Assembly: GCA_903857265.1 (NCBI GenBank) | Contig: CAIODZ010000049.1 | Span: forward strand, 1-42,886 | Reading direction: 5' to 3' | Source of the DNA: an uncultured Phycisphaerales bacterium | GTDB lineage: Bacteria; Planctomycetota; Phycisphaerae; Sedimentisphaerales; Anaerobacaceae | DNA: 42,886 nt | In this document: positions 1-8,632 of the stretch, piece after piece | Position numbering within the stretch: the first letter of the stretch is position 1 | Layout of the letters: every line of letters starts with the position of its first letter | The notes under the pieces: generated by a model | The model's input: the letters and a program-made list of their open reading frames with translations, nothing else | The model's database searches: none | What the model was told of the DNA's origin: nothing | Translations under genes and position numbers: made by a program

Positions 1-719
1 GAGACCAGGAGCCGATGGACCTTTACGAGGACACGCCTGAAAGAATGCAAAAGGCGCTTGACGCAGCGGTCTTTCACTGGAAGATGTTCGCGAAACGATA
101 CAAGGGAATACCGAGCACACGGCTGAGTTTCGATTTGATTAACGAGCCGCCATTTTTGAAAGAGGACACCCGGCACGTTGAGGTTGTTACGGCGCTGGTA
201 AAGGGGATAAGGGAAGAAGACCCGAATCGGCTGATTGTGGCGGACGGCAAAGACATCGGCAAATTGCCTATTATGGGCATAGCGGATTTGGGCGTCGTTC
301 AAAGTACCCGCGGCTATGACCCGAAGAGCGTGAGTCATTACACGGCGACATGGGTGCCGAAGAACGAGTTTCAGACATTTAATGAGCCAACGTGGCCATT
401 GAAAGCCGACGACGGCACAATATGGGACAAGGCAATGCTGAGAGCCCAATGCATTGATACGTGGAAACCGTTGATGGCAAAGGGCGTACCGATTCACGTG
501 GGCGAATGGGGATGCCTTAACAAGACGCCTCACGACGTCGCAATTGCGTGGATGACGGATTTGCTTTCGCTGTGGAAAGAGGTCGGCTGGGGATACGCGA
601 TGTGGAACCTGAGAGGGCCGTTCGGCATTTTAGATAGCGCCCGAGAAGACGTGGAGTACGAGGACTATAAGGGCCACAAGCTCGACCGCAAGATGCTGGA
701 ACTGATGAAAGAATACTGA
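1..719 (+). CDS. GH5-family endoglucanase/mannanase, 5'-truncated by window edge
   Basis: C-terminal part of a glycoside hydrolase family 5 (clan A) retaining enzyme, which cleaves beta-1,4-glucan or beta-mannan. The frame stays open to the window edge, so the ATG at 15 is probably internal. Counting from that Met, the acid/base Glu is E44 in the motif LINEP and the nucleophile is E164 in HVGEWG; the aromatic WNLRGPFG stretch near the end lines the cleft as usual in the family. Family members are normally 300-400 residues, so roughly 100 or more N-terminal residues, including any signal peptide, lie outside. It is followed by a hairpin terminator and then two more secreted carbohydrate-related genes, which suggests a polysaccharide-use locus. 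The GH5 family call is firm; the exact substrate cannot be read from the sequence. Confidence 0.9.
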   Translation, partial: DQEPMDLYEDTPERMQKALDAAVFHWKMFAKRYKGIPSTRLSFDLINEPPFLKEDTRHVEVVTALVKGIREEDPNRLIVADGKDIGKLPIMGIADLGVVQSTRGYDPKSVSHYTATWVPKNEFQTFNEPTWPLKADDGTIWDKAMLRAQCIDTWKPLMAKGVPIHVGEWGCLNKTPHDVAIAWMTDLLSLWKEVGWGYAMWNLRGPFGILDSAREDVEYEDYKGHKLDRKMLELMKEY

Positions 720-720
720 C

Positions 721-752
721 AAACCCGGACTGTAAAAAAGCGACGGGTTTTT
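721..752 (+). terminator. Hairpin terminator after the GH5 gene
   Basis: A perfect 7-bp inverted repeat (AAACCCG at 721-727, CGGGTTT at 744-750) encloses a 16-nt loop and runs into a short T tract. It begins two bases after the GH5 stop codon, so it is a plausible intrinsic terminator, though the loop is rather long. Confidence 0.5.
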
Positions 753-789
753 GGAACAATAACGACAAAATCGTGTTAAGGCGTAAAAT

Positions 790-2292
790 ATGAAAAAGAC
801 AACTTTTCTGTTTTCGCTGGCAATTCTATGTTTCGCTTATGCCGGCGACGGCGCTTTCGCTGGTCAAAAGAAAACCTATGAAGCGGAAGATGGGAATCTG
901 CTTGACGGCATTTCGGTTTTAGAGGACACAGCCGCAAGCGGCGGGAAATTCCTCCGAATGGGCAAAACCGGAGCAGTGATTTTTCGCGTCGATGTCAACA
1001 GCAGCGGAAGATATACAATCGGCATCGGATACCGCTCGCCTAATAAAGACAACGCTCAACGGATACTAATCAACGGCAAAGAATACGCACCGGAAATCGG
1101 TTTCCCAGCAAGCTCGAAATGGGCTGAGATTGAAACCAACGCCGGATTAAACGCTGGCATCAACACCATCGAGATCCGTAAATCCCGGGGAAATATGGAT
1201 ATCGATTACATCACCGTGTATGGGCCAATTTCCGAAAGACCTGAAATCTCTCCTGTTACAAATACATTTTACAAAAACAAAACAACATCAGACCTGTTCA
1301 TTAAATTAGACAAAAACAATAACAAACTCGTTTCAATAACGCAGAACCAGCAGCCGGTGCCCTTCGAAGGAAAAAGCGTCTCATACACACAAGACGGCGA
1401 AATGGTAAAAATATCAAAGGAGTATTTATCGTCGCTGGAAACCGGCAACGCCGAAATATGCTTTAATTTCAGCGATACCGAACCCGTCAAATTCAAACTT
1501 GATGTAAGAGACGCAGAAAGAAAAGCGGAATGGACAATCGTTTCTTTAGACGTGAGCCATGGGACGTCGGTTTTGATGCTTTTGCCTACGGGTAAAACCA
1601 TCCTTATCGACACGGGCACCGAACAAATGTGTAAAGAACGTGTCATTCCTTTCTTAGACAGGCATAAAATCGTCCCTGATTATCTGTGGATTACACATTA
1701 TCACGACGACCACGTCGGCGGCCTGGGCCTGCTTATGGAAAAATACAAAAATCTAACCAAAAAGGATTACAAGGATTTCAATACGGGCGACCGGCTCGAA
1801 TTCGAAAAAGTGAATGTTACGATTCTGAATTCATATCAGGACGGCATAAACATCGCCGACGAGAACCCCAAATCTCTTTCAATGCGAATGGAATACAAGG
1901 GATTTGTTTATACCCACGGGGGCGATATTTACGGCCAGAATCAGCATCAAATCCTTCAAAGATACGCAAATAACCCGGATTTCCTGAAAACCCACGTCTA
2001 TCACGCGAATCATCATTTTCACGGGTCGGTCGATGAAGATTACCTCAAAACAATCGACCCATATCTTTTTATTGTCTCAGGAGAAGAACATATTTACGGC
2101 AGAGGAGCTTATACGCAACAGGTGCAGCGCGATGTTCTTCCGTATTTGAAAAACGAGCACAAACGGCTCATCGAAGATTTGCTTTCATTTGAAACAGGAC
2201 ACATTGTCATCAGGATTGCGGACAGCAACGACTGGAATTATGAAACCTATAAGGACATTAACACGGTAGTGCCTTTTTTGAAGAATAATTGA
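790..2292 (+). CDS. Secreted CBM35-like/X2/metallo-beta-lactamase-fold hydrolase
   Basis: A 500-residue secreted protein of unusual architecture. Residues 1-24 form a signal peptide ending in DGAFA. Residues about 28-147 look like a CBM35-type beta-sandwich carbohydrate-binding module (starts YEAEDG, ends DIDYITVYGP). Residues about 153-243 resemble the X2 Ig-like module of cellulases (KISKEYL, FNFSDTEPVKFKLDV). Residues about 248-500 are a metallo-beta-lactamase fold of the ComEC C-domain type: metal motif H303-Y-H305-D-D307-H308, then THGGDI and HANHHFHG. Start: ATG with AAGG about eight bases upstream. It overlaps the leader of the GH26 gene downstream, so the two are probably co-transcribed. 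The modules imply a hydrolase held on a glycan, but the substrate (ester, phosphodiester or lactone) cannot be deduced. Confidence 0.85.
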   Translation: MKKTTFLFSLAILCFAYAGDGAFAGQKKTYEAEDGNLLDGISVLEDTAASGGKFLRMGKTGAVIFRVDVNSSGRYTIGIGYRSPNKDNAQRILINGKEYAPEIGFPASSKWAEIETNAGLNAGINTIEIRKSRGNMDIDYITVYGPISERPEISPVTNTFYKNKTTSDLFIKLDKNNNKLVSITQNQQPVPFEGKSVSYTQDGEMVKISKEYLSSLETGNAEICFNFSDTEPVKFKLDVRDAERKAEWTIVSLDVSHGTSVLMLLPTGKTILIDTGTEQMCKERVIPFLDRHKIVPDYLWITHYHDDHVGGLGLLMEKYKNLTKKDYKDFNTGDRLEFEKVNVTILNSYQDGINIADENPKSLSMRMEYKGFVYTHGGDIYGQNQHQILQRYANNPDFLKTHVYHANHHFHGSVDEDYLKTIDPYLFIVSGEEHIYGRGAYTQQVQRDVLPYLKNEHKRLIEDLLSFETGHIVIRIADSNDWNYETYKDINTVVPFLKNN

Positions 2293-2306
2293 AGGAGACA
2301 GCAACT

Positions 2307-3416
2307 ATGTACTTTGGTAAACTCGCTTTCACGCTGTTTGTTTGCGTAGCTTCTTTTTCGCTTTGTGCCAATGCAGGAGAACCAGGTATGCCAAGAAAAT
2401 CATCAGCGGATGCAAATCAGACGACAAAAACGAAACCGGCAGCAAGTGTAACAAAGAAACCGGTGACGCCGAACGCTTCGCCCGAGGCGGTGAAGCTGCT
2501 CGAATACCTTTACAGCATTTCCGGCAAACAGACGCTTGTCGGGCAGCATTGTGCGCCGCTTGTCGTAACTACACAGCTTCCCACGATTGAAAAATGGACG
2601 GGACATTACCCGGCATTGTGCGGGTTCGACTTCGGCTTCAGCGCACCGGGCACATGGGACGGTATTAATTTTAGACAAACTATAGTCGATGAGGCAATTC
2701 GACGGAATAACGATGGATTTATAATAACGATAATGTGGCACGCGGTGCCCCCCACCGAAGAGGAGCCGGTCGTATTCAAGGATTCCATACAGAGTCATAT
2801 CACAGACCAGCAGTGGCAGGATTTAATCACGCCGGGGACAGCAATTAACGAGCGATGGAAATCGCAGGTGGACGTAATAGCGTTCTTCCTGAAACAACTG
2901 AAATACGCGGACGTGCCTGTGCTTTGGAGACCATATCATGAAATAAACGGAAATTTTTTCTGGTGGAACGGCAAAACCGGCGACAACGGCACAAAGAAAC
3001 TCTATCGAATGCTATATGACCGGCTGGTAAATTTCCACAAGCTTAATAACCTGATATGGGTTTATAACTGCAATGAAATAAGGGAAAACGTAGCCCCTTA
3101 TGACAGCGTCTATCCCGGTGATGACGTGGTGGATATTCTCGCGACCGATGTTTACAAAAACGGCTTTGACCCGAATGATTATAACCAGCTTTTGGCGGTG
3201 GCGGGTGACAAACCAATCGCCTTAGGCGAGGTGGGCGCGCCGCCGACGCCGGAAAAATTGCGCGAACAGCCCCGATGGACGTGGTTTATGGTATGGGGAA
3301 ATCTCCCCCGGGGGACAAGCCGGGAGGTCTACGACTGTAACGAAACCATTACCTGGGAAAAGCTGCCCTGGGTTAAAAACAAGAATCCGAAAATCCATTA
3401 CCCGATTCTGAAATAA
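2307..3416 (+). CDS. Secreted GH26 beta-mannanase-like glycosidase
   Basis: Glycoside hydrolase family 26 enzyme, expected to cleave beta-1,4-mannan or mixed-linkage glucan by a retaining mechanism. The acid/base Glu is E212 in RPYHEING followed by FFWW, the classic GH26 signature; the nucleophile is E308 in ALGEVGAP. Residues 1-24 form a signal peptide, followed by a Thr/Lys/Pro-rich linker to about residue 60 and the catalytic domain to the end. I chose ATG 2307, which has AAGGAG nine bases upstream, over the in-frame TTG at 2289 that overlaps the previous stop. No dockerin or CBM is attached, so the upstream CBM/MBL protein may supply binding. Length 369 residues, normal for a single-domain GH26. 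Confidence 0.9.
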   Translation: MYFGKLAFTLFVCVASFSLCANAGEPGMPRKSSADANQTTKTKPAASVTKKPVTPNASPEAVKLLEYLYSISGKQTLVGQHCAPLVVTTQLPTIEKWTGHYPALCGFDFGFSAPGTWDGINFRQTIVDEAIRRNNDGFIITIMWHAVPPTEEEPVVFKDSIQSHITDQQWQDLITPGTAINERWKSQVDVIAFFLKQLKYADVPVLWRPYHEINGNFFWWNGKTGDNGTKKLYRMLYDRLVNFHKLNNLIWVYNCNEIRENVAPYDSVYPGDDVVDILATDVYKNGFDPNDYNQLLAVAGDKPIALGEVGAPPTPEKLREQPRWTWFMVWGNLPRGTSREVYDCNETITWEKLPWVKNKNPKIHYPILK

Positions 3417-3486
3417 GAAAGTAGGTTCACCCGCGAGAATATTTAGGTCGTAAAGGAAAGTAGCTGTTTATTGAAAGGCACACACC

Positions 3487-3966
3487 ATGTGGAAAAAGAT
3501 TGGACCAGTCTTTTTCGGTATTGTGACTGGTTGCGTACTGGGCATCATTCTAAGCATGTCTTATATGGGACGCACATTGGCCACAGGCATGTTTTTGCTC
3601 CAGGAAAAAGAAATCCTCAACATAGGACAGGCCGCAGAAGATGCGTATCATAACGAACCCAATCAAGTGGCTGTCTGGGCATTAGAAAATTACATCAAAA
3701 CTTTGAACAATCTAAAAGAAGAACGCAAACCAGCAAAGGTTAAGAATCCATATTTTATACTAACCCCCGATATAGATTTATTATTTGCGCACGCGAGATT
3801 AGGGAAAATATACAAGCAGATGGGCAACGATGAGAAATCCAGATACCATTTTGAGCAGGCAATATCTCACAGCAAAAACACCAAGTTTAAATCTCTCAAT
3901 ACGCAAGAGGATTGCGAGAAGATGATAGATGCTTTGGATAAATCGCACATCAAGAGTTCAGAGTAA
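3487..3966 (+). CDS. Small membrane-anchored protein with TPR-like C-terminus
   Basis: 159-residue protein that I do not recognise as a named family. Residues about 6-28 form one hydrophobic segment (signal anchor), placing the rest outside the cytoplasm. Residues about 95-135 (AHARLGKIYKQMG, SRYHFEQAI) read like one tetratricopeptide helix pair, suggesting a protein-protein contact role. The start has GAAAGG eight bases upstream. It follows the GH26 gene by 70 bases and converges on the lipoprotein gene at 3994. The region between, 3967-3993, shows only a weak imperfect dyad and no clear terminator. Confidence 0.6.
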   Translation: MWKKIGPVFFGIVTGCVLGIILSMSYMGRTLATGMFLLQEKEILNIGQAAEDAYHNEPNQVAVWALENYIKTLNNLKEERKPAKVKNPYFILTPDIDLLFAHARLGKIYKQMGNDEKSRYHFEQAISHSKNTKFKSLNTQEDCEKMIDALDKSHIKSSE

Positions 3967-3993
3967 AATCAACGAAATACCGGTCACTGGTCT

Positions 3994-4548
3994 TTAATTT
4001 GCCCGGCCCCAGACCTCGACCTCGGTGAAGCCGCACCAGCCGAGGGGTTCATCCTGAACAAGGTCTGTTATGCGGAGCCATTCGATTCGGCGAGAAGCAA
4101 ATTTGAACTCCTGAGACGCCGCGGTTTTCTGAAGGGATATTTTTTCTTTCGAGCCGTCGGAGAACTCAATCGTGCCCCACTTCCAGTAAGCGTCGTGCGG
4201 GAAATCAGCCCTTATGTAAATGACTACCTTGTCCGCCTCGACAGATCGGCCAAAATCTATTTTGAGCCACAGGTCTGTGCGCTTATCCGGCCCCCAGGAA
4301 GGGAATTTTGGGCCGTGACCTCTATTAGCGGTATTGCCGTCGATGATGTTTCTGGCGGCGTAGCAGATTTCATTCCTGCATTCGCTGTTGCTTGTGGCGT
4401 GCGGATAAGTTACAGCCGGGCCGCGGGTATCGTTCGGGTTCAATGCGAGGTTTTTATACTCACCGATACGCGATAAGTGCGACGTTCCCGCACAGCCAGC
4501 CAGTAATAAGGCCGCACACATCATCGAATTTAAAAGATATATCTTCAT
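3994..4548 (-). CDS. Lipoprotein with discoidin (F5/8 type C)-like domain
   Basis: 184-residue predicted lipoprotein. The N-terminus has a short hydrophobic stretch and a lipobox LLAGC with Cys19 as the lipidated residue. The remainder resembles a galactose-binding-like/discoidin beta-sandwich: NLALNP near the start, a middle LWLKIDFG strand, then EWLRITDL and a final FTEVEVWG strand, the typical ending of F5/8 type C domains. Such domains bind glycans or cell-surface ligands. It lies 26 bases downstream of the helicase gene on the same strand and could be the last gene of that run, but it may have its own promoter. The exact ligand is unknown. Confidence 0.7.
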   Translation of the reverse strand: MKIYLLNSMMCAALLLAGCAGTSHLSRIGEYKNLALNPNDTRGPAVTYPHATSNSECRNEICYAARNIIDGNTANRGHGPKFPSWGPDKRTDLWLKIDFGRSVEADKVVIYIRADFPHDAYWKWGTIEFSDGSKEKISLQKTAASQEFKFASRRIEWLRITDLVQDEPLGWCGFTEVEVWGRAN

Positions 4549-4574
4549 TGTACCTGCGACAGTTACTGAACCAG

Positions 4575-6743
4575 TTATAGTTTCATTAGTTTGGCATATT
4601 TGAGCATCAGGGATTTTGTATGGCCAGCATTGAAGGCGATGGTAATAACCGAGTTGTCGCCCATATCAGCAAATTCCTTTACGGTGCCTATGCCAAATTT
4701 TTTGTGGACGACGATATCGCCGGGATTAAAAAGAGACGATGATTGATTATTGATAATTGATGATTGATGATTTGAAATTGTCGATTCCAAATAACTGGTA
4801 TCGTTCCTTTGAGAGGATTCAGAAAAAGTAAGACCAAGCTCGAAGAGGAATTGCGATGGTATGGTGCGGAGGGTCTGGCCCCTGATTTGGCGGTATCTTG
4901 CAAAGGCGATAAACAGGTTGACCTTTGCGCGTGTTATGCCGACAAAGAAAAGCCGGCGTTCCTCTTCGGTTTCATTCTCATTATCCGCGCTTCTTTCGTG
5001 GGGCAGCAAACCCTCTTCGACGCCCACGATGAAGACGTTATCAAATTCGAGACCTTTCGCGGAATGCAGCGTCATAAGCGCAACTCGCTCAACCGAGGCA
5101 TTATACGCGTCGGCATCGCTGAACAACGCGATTTGCTGGAGATAATCGACCAGCGACGGCGTTTCGGTCTGCTTATCATATACGGCGGCTGCGCTTATAA
5201 GCTCCTCGATATTTGCGGCGGCGTCTTTCCCCTCTGCGCCTTCGGCAATCAATGATTTCTCAAGTCCCGAATCGGTGAAGACGCGTTCGACCATTTCGGC
5301 AACTGAGCCGGAGTCGTTCTTTCGGAAACCTTCAATCATATTAAGAAAAGCGGTGAGTTTGGCGGCAGTGGGCTGCGGGATGTTCGATATCTGCGAAACG
5401 GTCCTGATTGCCTCATATAAGCCGATATTGCAGCGGGAGGCAAAGTTCTGAACCTTGTCGATTGTTGTTTTGCCTATGCCCCGCGCGGGGGTATTGATGA
5501 TGCGCAGAAGCGCGATTTTGTCGGCGGGGTTAACGATGACCTTCAAATAAGCGAGAATGTCGCGGACTTCCTTTCGATTGTAGAACTCAACGCCGCGAAC
5601 TATTTGATACGGGATTTTGCTTCTTATGAAGGCCTCTTCAATTGCCCGGCTCTGGGCGTTGACGCGATAAAAAATAGCTATATTGGAAAGGGACACGCCC
5701 TCGTCAACCAAACGCCTGATATTTTCCGCGACGCCGGTGGCCTCCTCTACTTCATCCTCATACGGCTCAATAACGACTTTGCCAGCGGACGGTTTTGTCG
5801 CGATAAGGCGTTTTTCCTTTCGGCTCTGGTTATTGGCGATGAGCCGGTCGGCAACTTCGAGAATGCAGGGAGCGGAGCGAAAATTTTCTTCGAGCCGGAC
5901 GACCACGGCATTGGGCCAGTCGTGCTCAAAATCGAGGATATTGCGAATATCGGCCCCCCGCCAGCGATAGATTGACTGGTCCGGGTCACCTGTAACACAG
6001 ATATTGTTGTGCGTAGACGCGAGCGCCTTTGCAATTCGATATTGCGCGTGGTTGGTGTCCTGGTATTCATCGATGAGAAGATATTTATATCGACTGCCAA
6101 GCTCCTCGCGAACAGCAGCATTATTTTCGAGCAGAAAGGCTGCCTTCATAAGCAAATCATCGAAATCAACGGCATTGAGGTCTTTGAGAATTTGCTGATA
6201 GCGGGAATAAATTTTTGAAAGCGTCTTTGAGAAGAAATCGTCCGCTTGCTTTTCAAAAGTATCGGCGTCGATGAGCTTATTTTTCAAAGTAGAAATTGCG
6301 TCAAGCGTTCGCGCAGGCGAAAAATCGGTGGTATTGAGATTGCAGTCAACGATTGCCTGTTTTACACATTTGGACTGGTCGGAATCGTCGTATATGCTGA
6401 AGTTTGGGGTGATGCCGGCAACTTCGGAATATCTGCGGAGAATGCGGACGCACAGGGAGTGAAAGGTGCTAATATGCGCGCCAGCGGACGCGGCGAATCT
6501 GAATGCCCGCTGTCGCATTTCGTCGGCGGCCTTGTTGGTAAAAGTGATGGCGCAGATATTATAAGCGGGGACACCTGAACTGACGAGCGCGGCAATGCGG
6601 CAGGTTATAACGCGGGTCTTGCCGCTGCCAGGCCCGGCAATGACAAGCAAGGGACCATCGCGGTGAAATACGGCCTTTTGCTGGGAAGCGGTCAGTTCGG
6701 AAGCAAATGCGTCATCACGTTTATTAGTCGAAGGGAACATCAT
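4575..6743 (-). CDS. pcrA: UvrD/PcrA-family DNA helicase
   Basis: Superfamily 1A 3'-5' DNA helicase for repair and fork or transcription-conflict clearance. All motifs are present: Q-motif LTASQQKAV, Walker A GPGSGKT (37-43), Ia TFTNKAADEM, Walker B/II LLIDEYQDT, III GDPDQSIYRWRGAD, IV LEENFRS, V TLHSAKGLEFD, VI RRLFFVGITRA. Residues about 672-722 (FNPGDIVVHKKFGIGTV) match the small Tudor-like C-terminal domain that PcrA uses to contact RNA polymerase. Between motif VI and that domain sits a low-complexity linker (about 654-671) rich in Ser/Asn/Gln/Ile, encoded by an AT-rich repeat. The start overlaps the previous gene by ATGA, implying translational coupling. uvrD would be an equally acceptable name. 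Confidence 0.93.
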   Translation of the reverse strand: MMFPSTNKRDDAFASELTASQQKAVFHRDGPLLVIAGPGSGKTRVITCRIAALVSSGVPAYNICAITFTNKAADEMRQRAFRFAASAGAHISTFHSLCVRILRRYSEVAGITPNFSIYDDSDQSKCVKQAIVDCNLNTTDFSPARTLDAISTLKNKLIDADTFEKQADDFFSKTLSKIYSRYQQILKDLNAVDFDDLLMKAAFLLENNAAVREELGSRYKYLLIDEYQDTNHAQYRIAKALASTHNNICVTGDPDQSIYRWRGADIRNILDFEHDWPNAVVVRLEENFRSAPCILEVADRLIANNQSRKEKRLIATKPSAGKVVIEPYEDEVEEATGVAENIRRLVDEGVSLSNIAIFYRVNAQSRAIEEAFIRSKIPYQIVRGVEFYNRKEVRDILAYLKVIVNPADKIALLRIINTPARGIGKTTIDKVQNFASRCNIGLYEAIRTVSQISNIPQPTAAKLTAFLNMIEGFRKNDSGSVAEMVERVFTDSGLEKSLIAEGAEGKDAAANIEELISAAAVYDKQTETPSLVDYLQQIALFSDADAYNASVERVALMTLHSAKGLEFDNVFIVGVEEGLLPHERSADNENETEEERRLFFVGITRAKVNLFIAFARYRQIRGQTLRTIPSQFLFELGLTFSESSQRNDTSYLESTISNHQSSIINNQSSSLFNPGDIVVHKKFGIGTVKEFADMGDNSVITIAFNAGHTKSLMLKYAKLMKL
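4740..4792 (-). repeat. ATTGATAATTGATG-type low-complexity repeat inside helicase gene
   Basis: A degenerate run of the unit (A)TTGAT(T/A)AT/TGATGA, read on the minus strand as repeated ATCAATNAT units. It encodes the Ser/Gln/Ile/Asn linker of the helicase in frame. Similar, more decayed tracts occur at 19729-19760 and 40155-40195. Confidence 0.6.
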
Positions 6744-8554
6744 TGCGAGTTCGGTTGTTGCTGCTGTTGTTGCAATTCCCGATCTAACTGTTCTCCAATC
6801 TGCGAGAACTGTTCAGCAAGCTTCGGCTGCTCGATTTTTATCCGCGCAAGGAGACTTTGCCGCACTGTGAGCGGGTAACCCTGGTCGTTAAAGAAATCCA
6901 TAAACGCGCCAAATTTCATTACCTTGAATTCCGGCAAGGTAATCCGTGCCTCATCGCCATATTGTTTAGTGTAAACATTATATACGTCTTCGGCCATTTT
7001 TTCGATGGCATAGGAAGCATCGTCATCGCGCAGGGCATACCTGAAATACGACTCGCGAAGCATCGGCATAATCGTATCCATCGCCTTGGTGATTGTGATG
7101 GTCTTGAGGTCCTTGCGTATCTGCTGGATGATGTAAGATTCGACGGCCGGATCGTTAAATTCCGGACGAGGATACAGTCCTCTAACATAATCGTATATCT
7201 TCTGCGCCTTCTGCCTGTGACCCGCCTGGTAAAACATTGTCAGGGCATTGGTAAGCATATTGCGGTGCTGAATCATATGAGAGTCATCCGAGCTGTCGTC
7301 CCTGGCGTATTTCCTGATTATTTCCACTATGGCCTTGTTGTATGGGTCGAACATCCTGAAATCGGCGCGGAGAAATATATCTTTTGTCGGCCCCGCGGCA
7401 GCGGCCTGCTCGACGCCCTGTGGTGAAGCCGTATTTTCGTTCGTATCGTAGATAAAGATTTTTCCATACCGGAACAGATTCTGCAAACTGCTCGCAACAA
7501 TCCGGTCGGTATTGGTTTCGTCAACCGAGTACTCCCCCCTGCCCATCTTAATCACATTTTTTTTGCCCGCCACGCGAAGGCCCTGGACCGCCCAGTAAAT
7601 TGCGTGAACGTCCGGATGCCGCCAGTCAAACGGGTAGTGATAATTGGGGTCATTGAAATCTGTCGGGCCATAAGTTCGGTTTAATTCGAGCATAAGAACG
7701 GGGTCAAGTTTCCAGACGTTTCGAAGCTGCCAGGCCTTTGCGAAAACATCGAAATCACGAAGTATTGCTGTGTCTCTGAACCGCTCGATTACCTTAAAAG
7801 CGGCTGGCGCGAATCTGCCCGGATTTTGCCGGAGAGAAAGGTAATTACCCACAAACCGCGAATCATCCTCGAAGTTCTTGTCGACGGCCCTTAGAGCAGC
7901 GATAAACGTCGCAATGTTCGCGTCGGCGGCAATCTGACTCCAGTCGGCAGGAGCTTTAGCAAGCGATTCAAACCAGGCATTATCAGCCGGCCCGAGCAGC
8001 GGCTCCATCGAAAGAGCAAGCTGCAACTTATAGTATTTATGAGCATCGTCGCTGTTGCTGCCTATTTTGTGCTGGAAGATTCTGCCAAGCTCACGATACA
8101 AGCTAATTGATTTAGGATTGAGGGGAATGCCCTTGTCGCGCAAAAGCTCATAGCCGTTTTTCACCCACTGCCATCGCTGGTCCGGCTGTTCAGCCGGTAT
8201 AGCCACGGAGATGTTGTAGGCCATATTCCACGCCTGAAACGCCCACACCTGCGCAAAGCGCGGCTGAAGAACGGTAATCCATTCGGCAAGCTGCTTTGCG
8301 TCGAAATATTGACCTTGCTCCTTGAGCTTATCGGCCCGCATCCACAGGATATCAACCACCAGCCCTCTGAACGCCCCCATCGCAACCGTCGCAAAGGCCA
8401 GCGAAGGCGGTGCATTCTGCAGCGGCTCGTTGCTTATCAGCTTCATCTCAACCCGCTGCGAATTTATATAATCCAGACGCATACCCGCAATGGTCAGCAA
8501 GGCAACCATCAGCACAACGCATACAGCAATAATCAGTTTGTCACGTAAACGCAT
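6740..8554 (-). CDS. Membrane-anchored 604-residue protein, function unknown
   Basis: Residues 7-25 form a single N-terminal membrane segment. The rest is largely helical with scattered TPR-like pairs (ITVLQPRFAQVWAFQAWNMAYN; ISLYRELGRIFQHK; FYQAGHRQKAQKIYDYV) and ends in a poly-Gln tail. I cannot assign a named family. The position is informative: it follows the ABC permease by 78 bases and overlaps the helicase start by ATGA, so it belongs to the ABC/SPFH transcription run. A role as an extracytoplasmic or inner-membrane partner of the ABC exporter is a reasonable guess only. No clear Shine-Dalgarno precedes the ATG at 8554. Confidence 0.65.
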   Translation of the reverse strand: MRLRDKLIIAVCVVLMVALLTIAGMRLDYINSQRVEMKLISNEPLQNAPPSLAFATVAMGAFRGLVVDILWMRADKLKEQGQYFDAKQLAEWITVLQPRFAQVWAFQAWNMAYNISVAIPAEQPDQRWQWVKNGYELLRDKGIPLNPKSISLYRELGRIFQHKIGSNSDDAHKYYKLQLALSMEPLLGPADNAWFESLAKAPADWSQIAADANIATFIAALRAVDKNFEDDSRFVGNYLSLRQNPGRFAPAAFKVIERFRDTAILRDFDVFAKAWQLRNVWKLDPVLMLELNRTYGPTDFNDPNYHYPFDWRHPDVHAIYWAVQGLRVAGKKNVIKMGRGEYSVDETNTDRIVASSLQNLFRYGKIFIYDTNENTASPQGVEQAAAAGPTKDIFLRADFRMFDPYNKAIVEIIRKYARDDSSDDSHMIQHRNMLTNALTMFYQAGHRQKAQKIYDYVRGLYPRPEFNDPAVESYIIQQIRKDLKTITITKAMDTIMPMLRESYFRYALRDDDASYAIEKMAEDVYNVYTKQYGDEARITLPEFKVMKFGAFMDFFNDQGYPLTVRQSLLARIKIEQPKLAEQFSQIGEQLDRELQQQQQQPNSQ

Positions 8555-8632
8555 AATCGTATTTGACTGAACTTTTCTACGGCAGACGCCCGGCGGATGT
8601 TTTCACGCCTCCGGCACGGGCCAATAATAACG

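Noticed and set aside
8580-8625. GC-rich GCCCG...CGGGC dyad between the ABC permease and the 604-residue gene as a terminator
   Set aside because: Stem is only 4-5 bp with a long interior and no T run; more likely incidental, and it would split an otherwise compact run.
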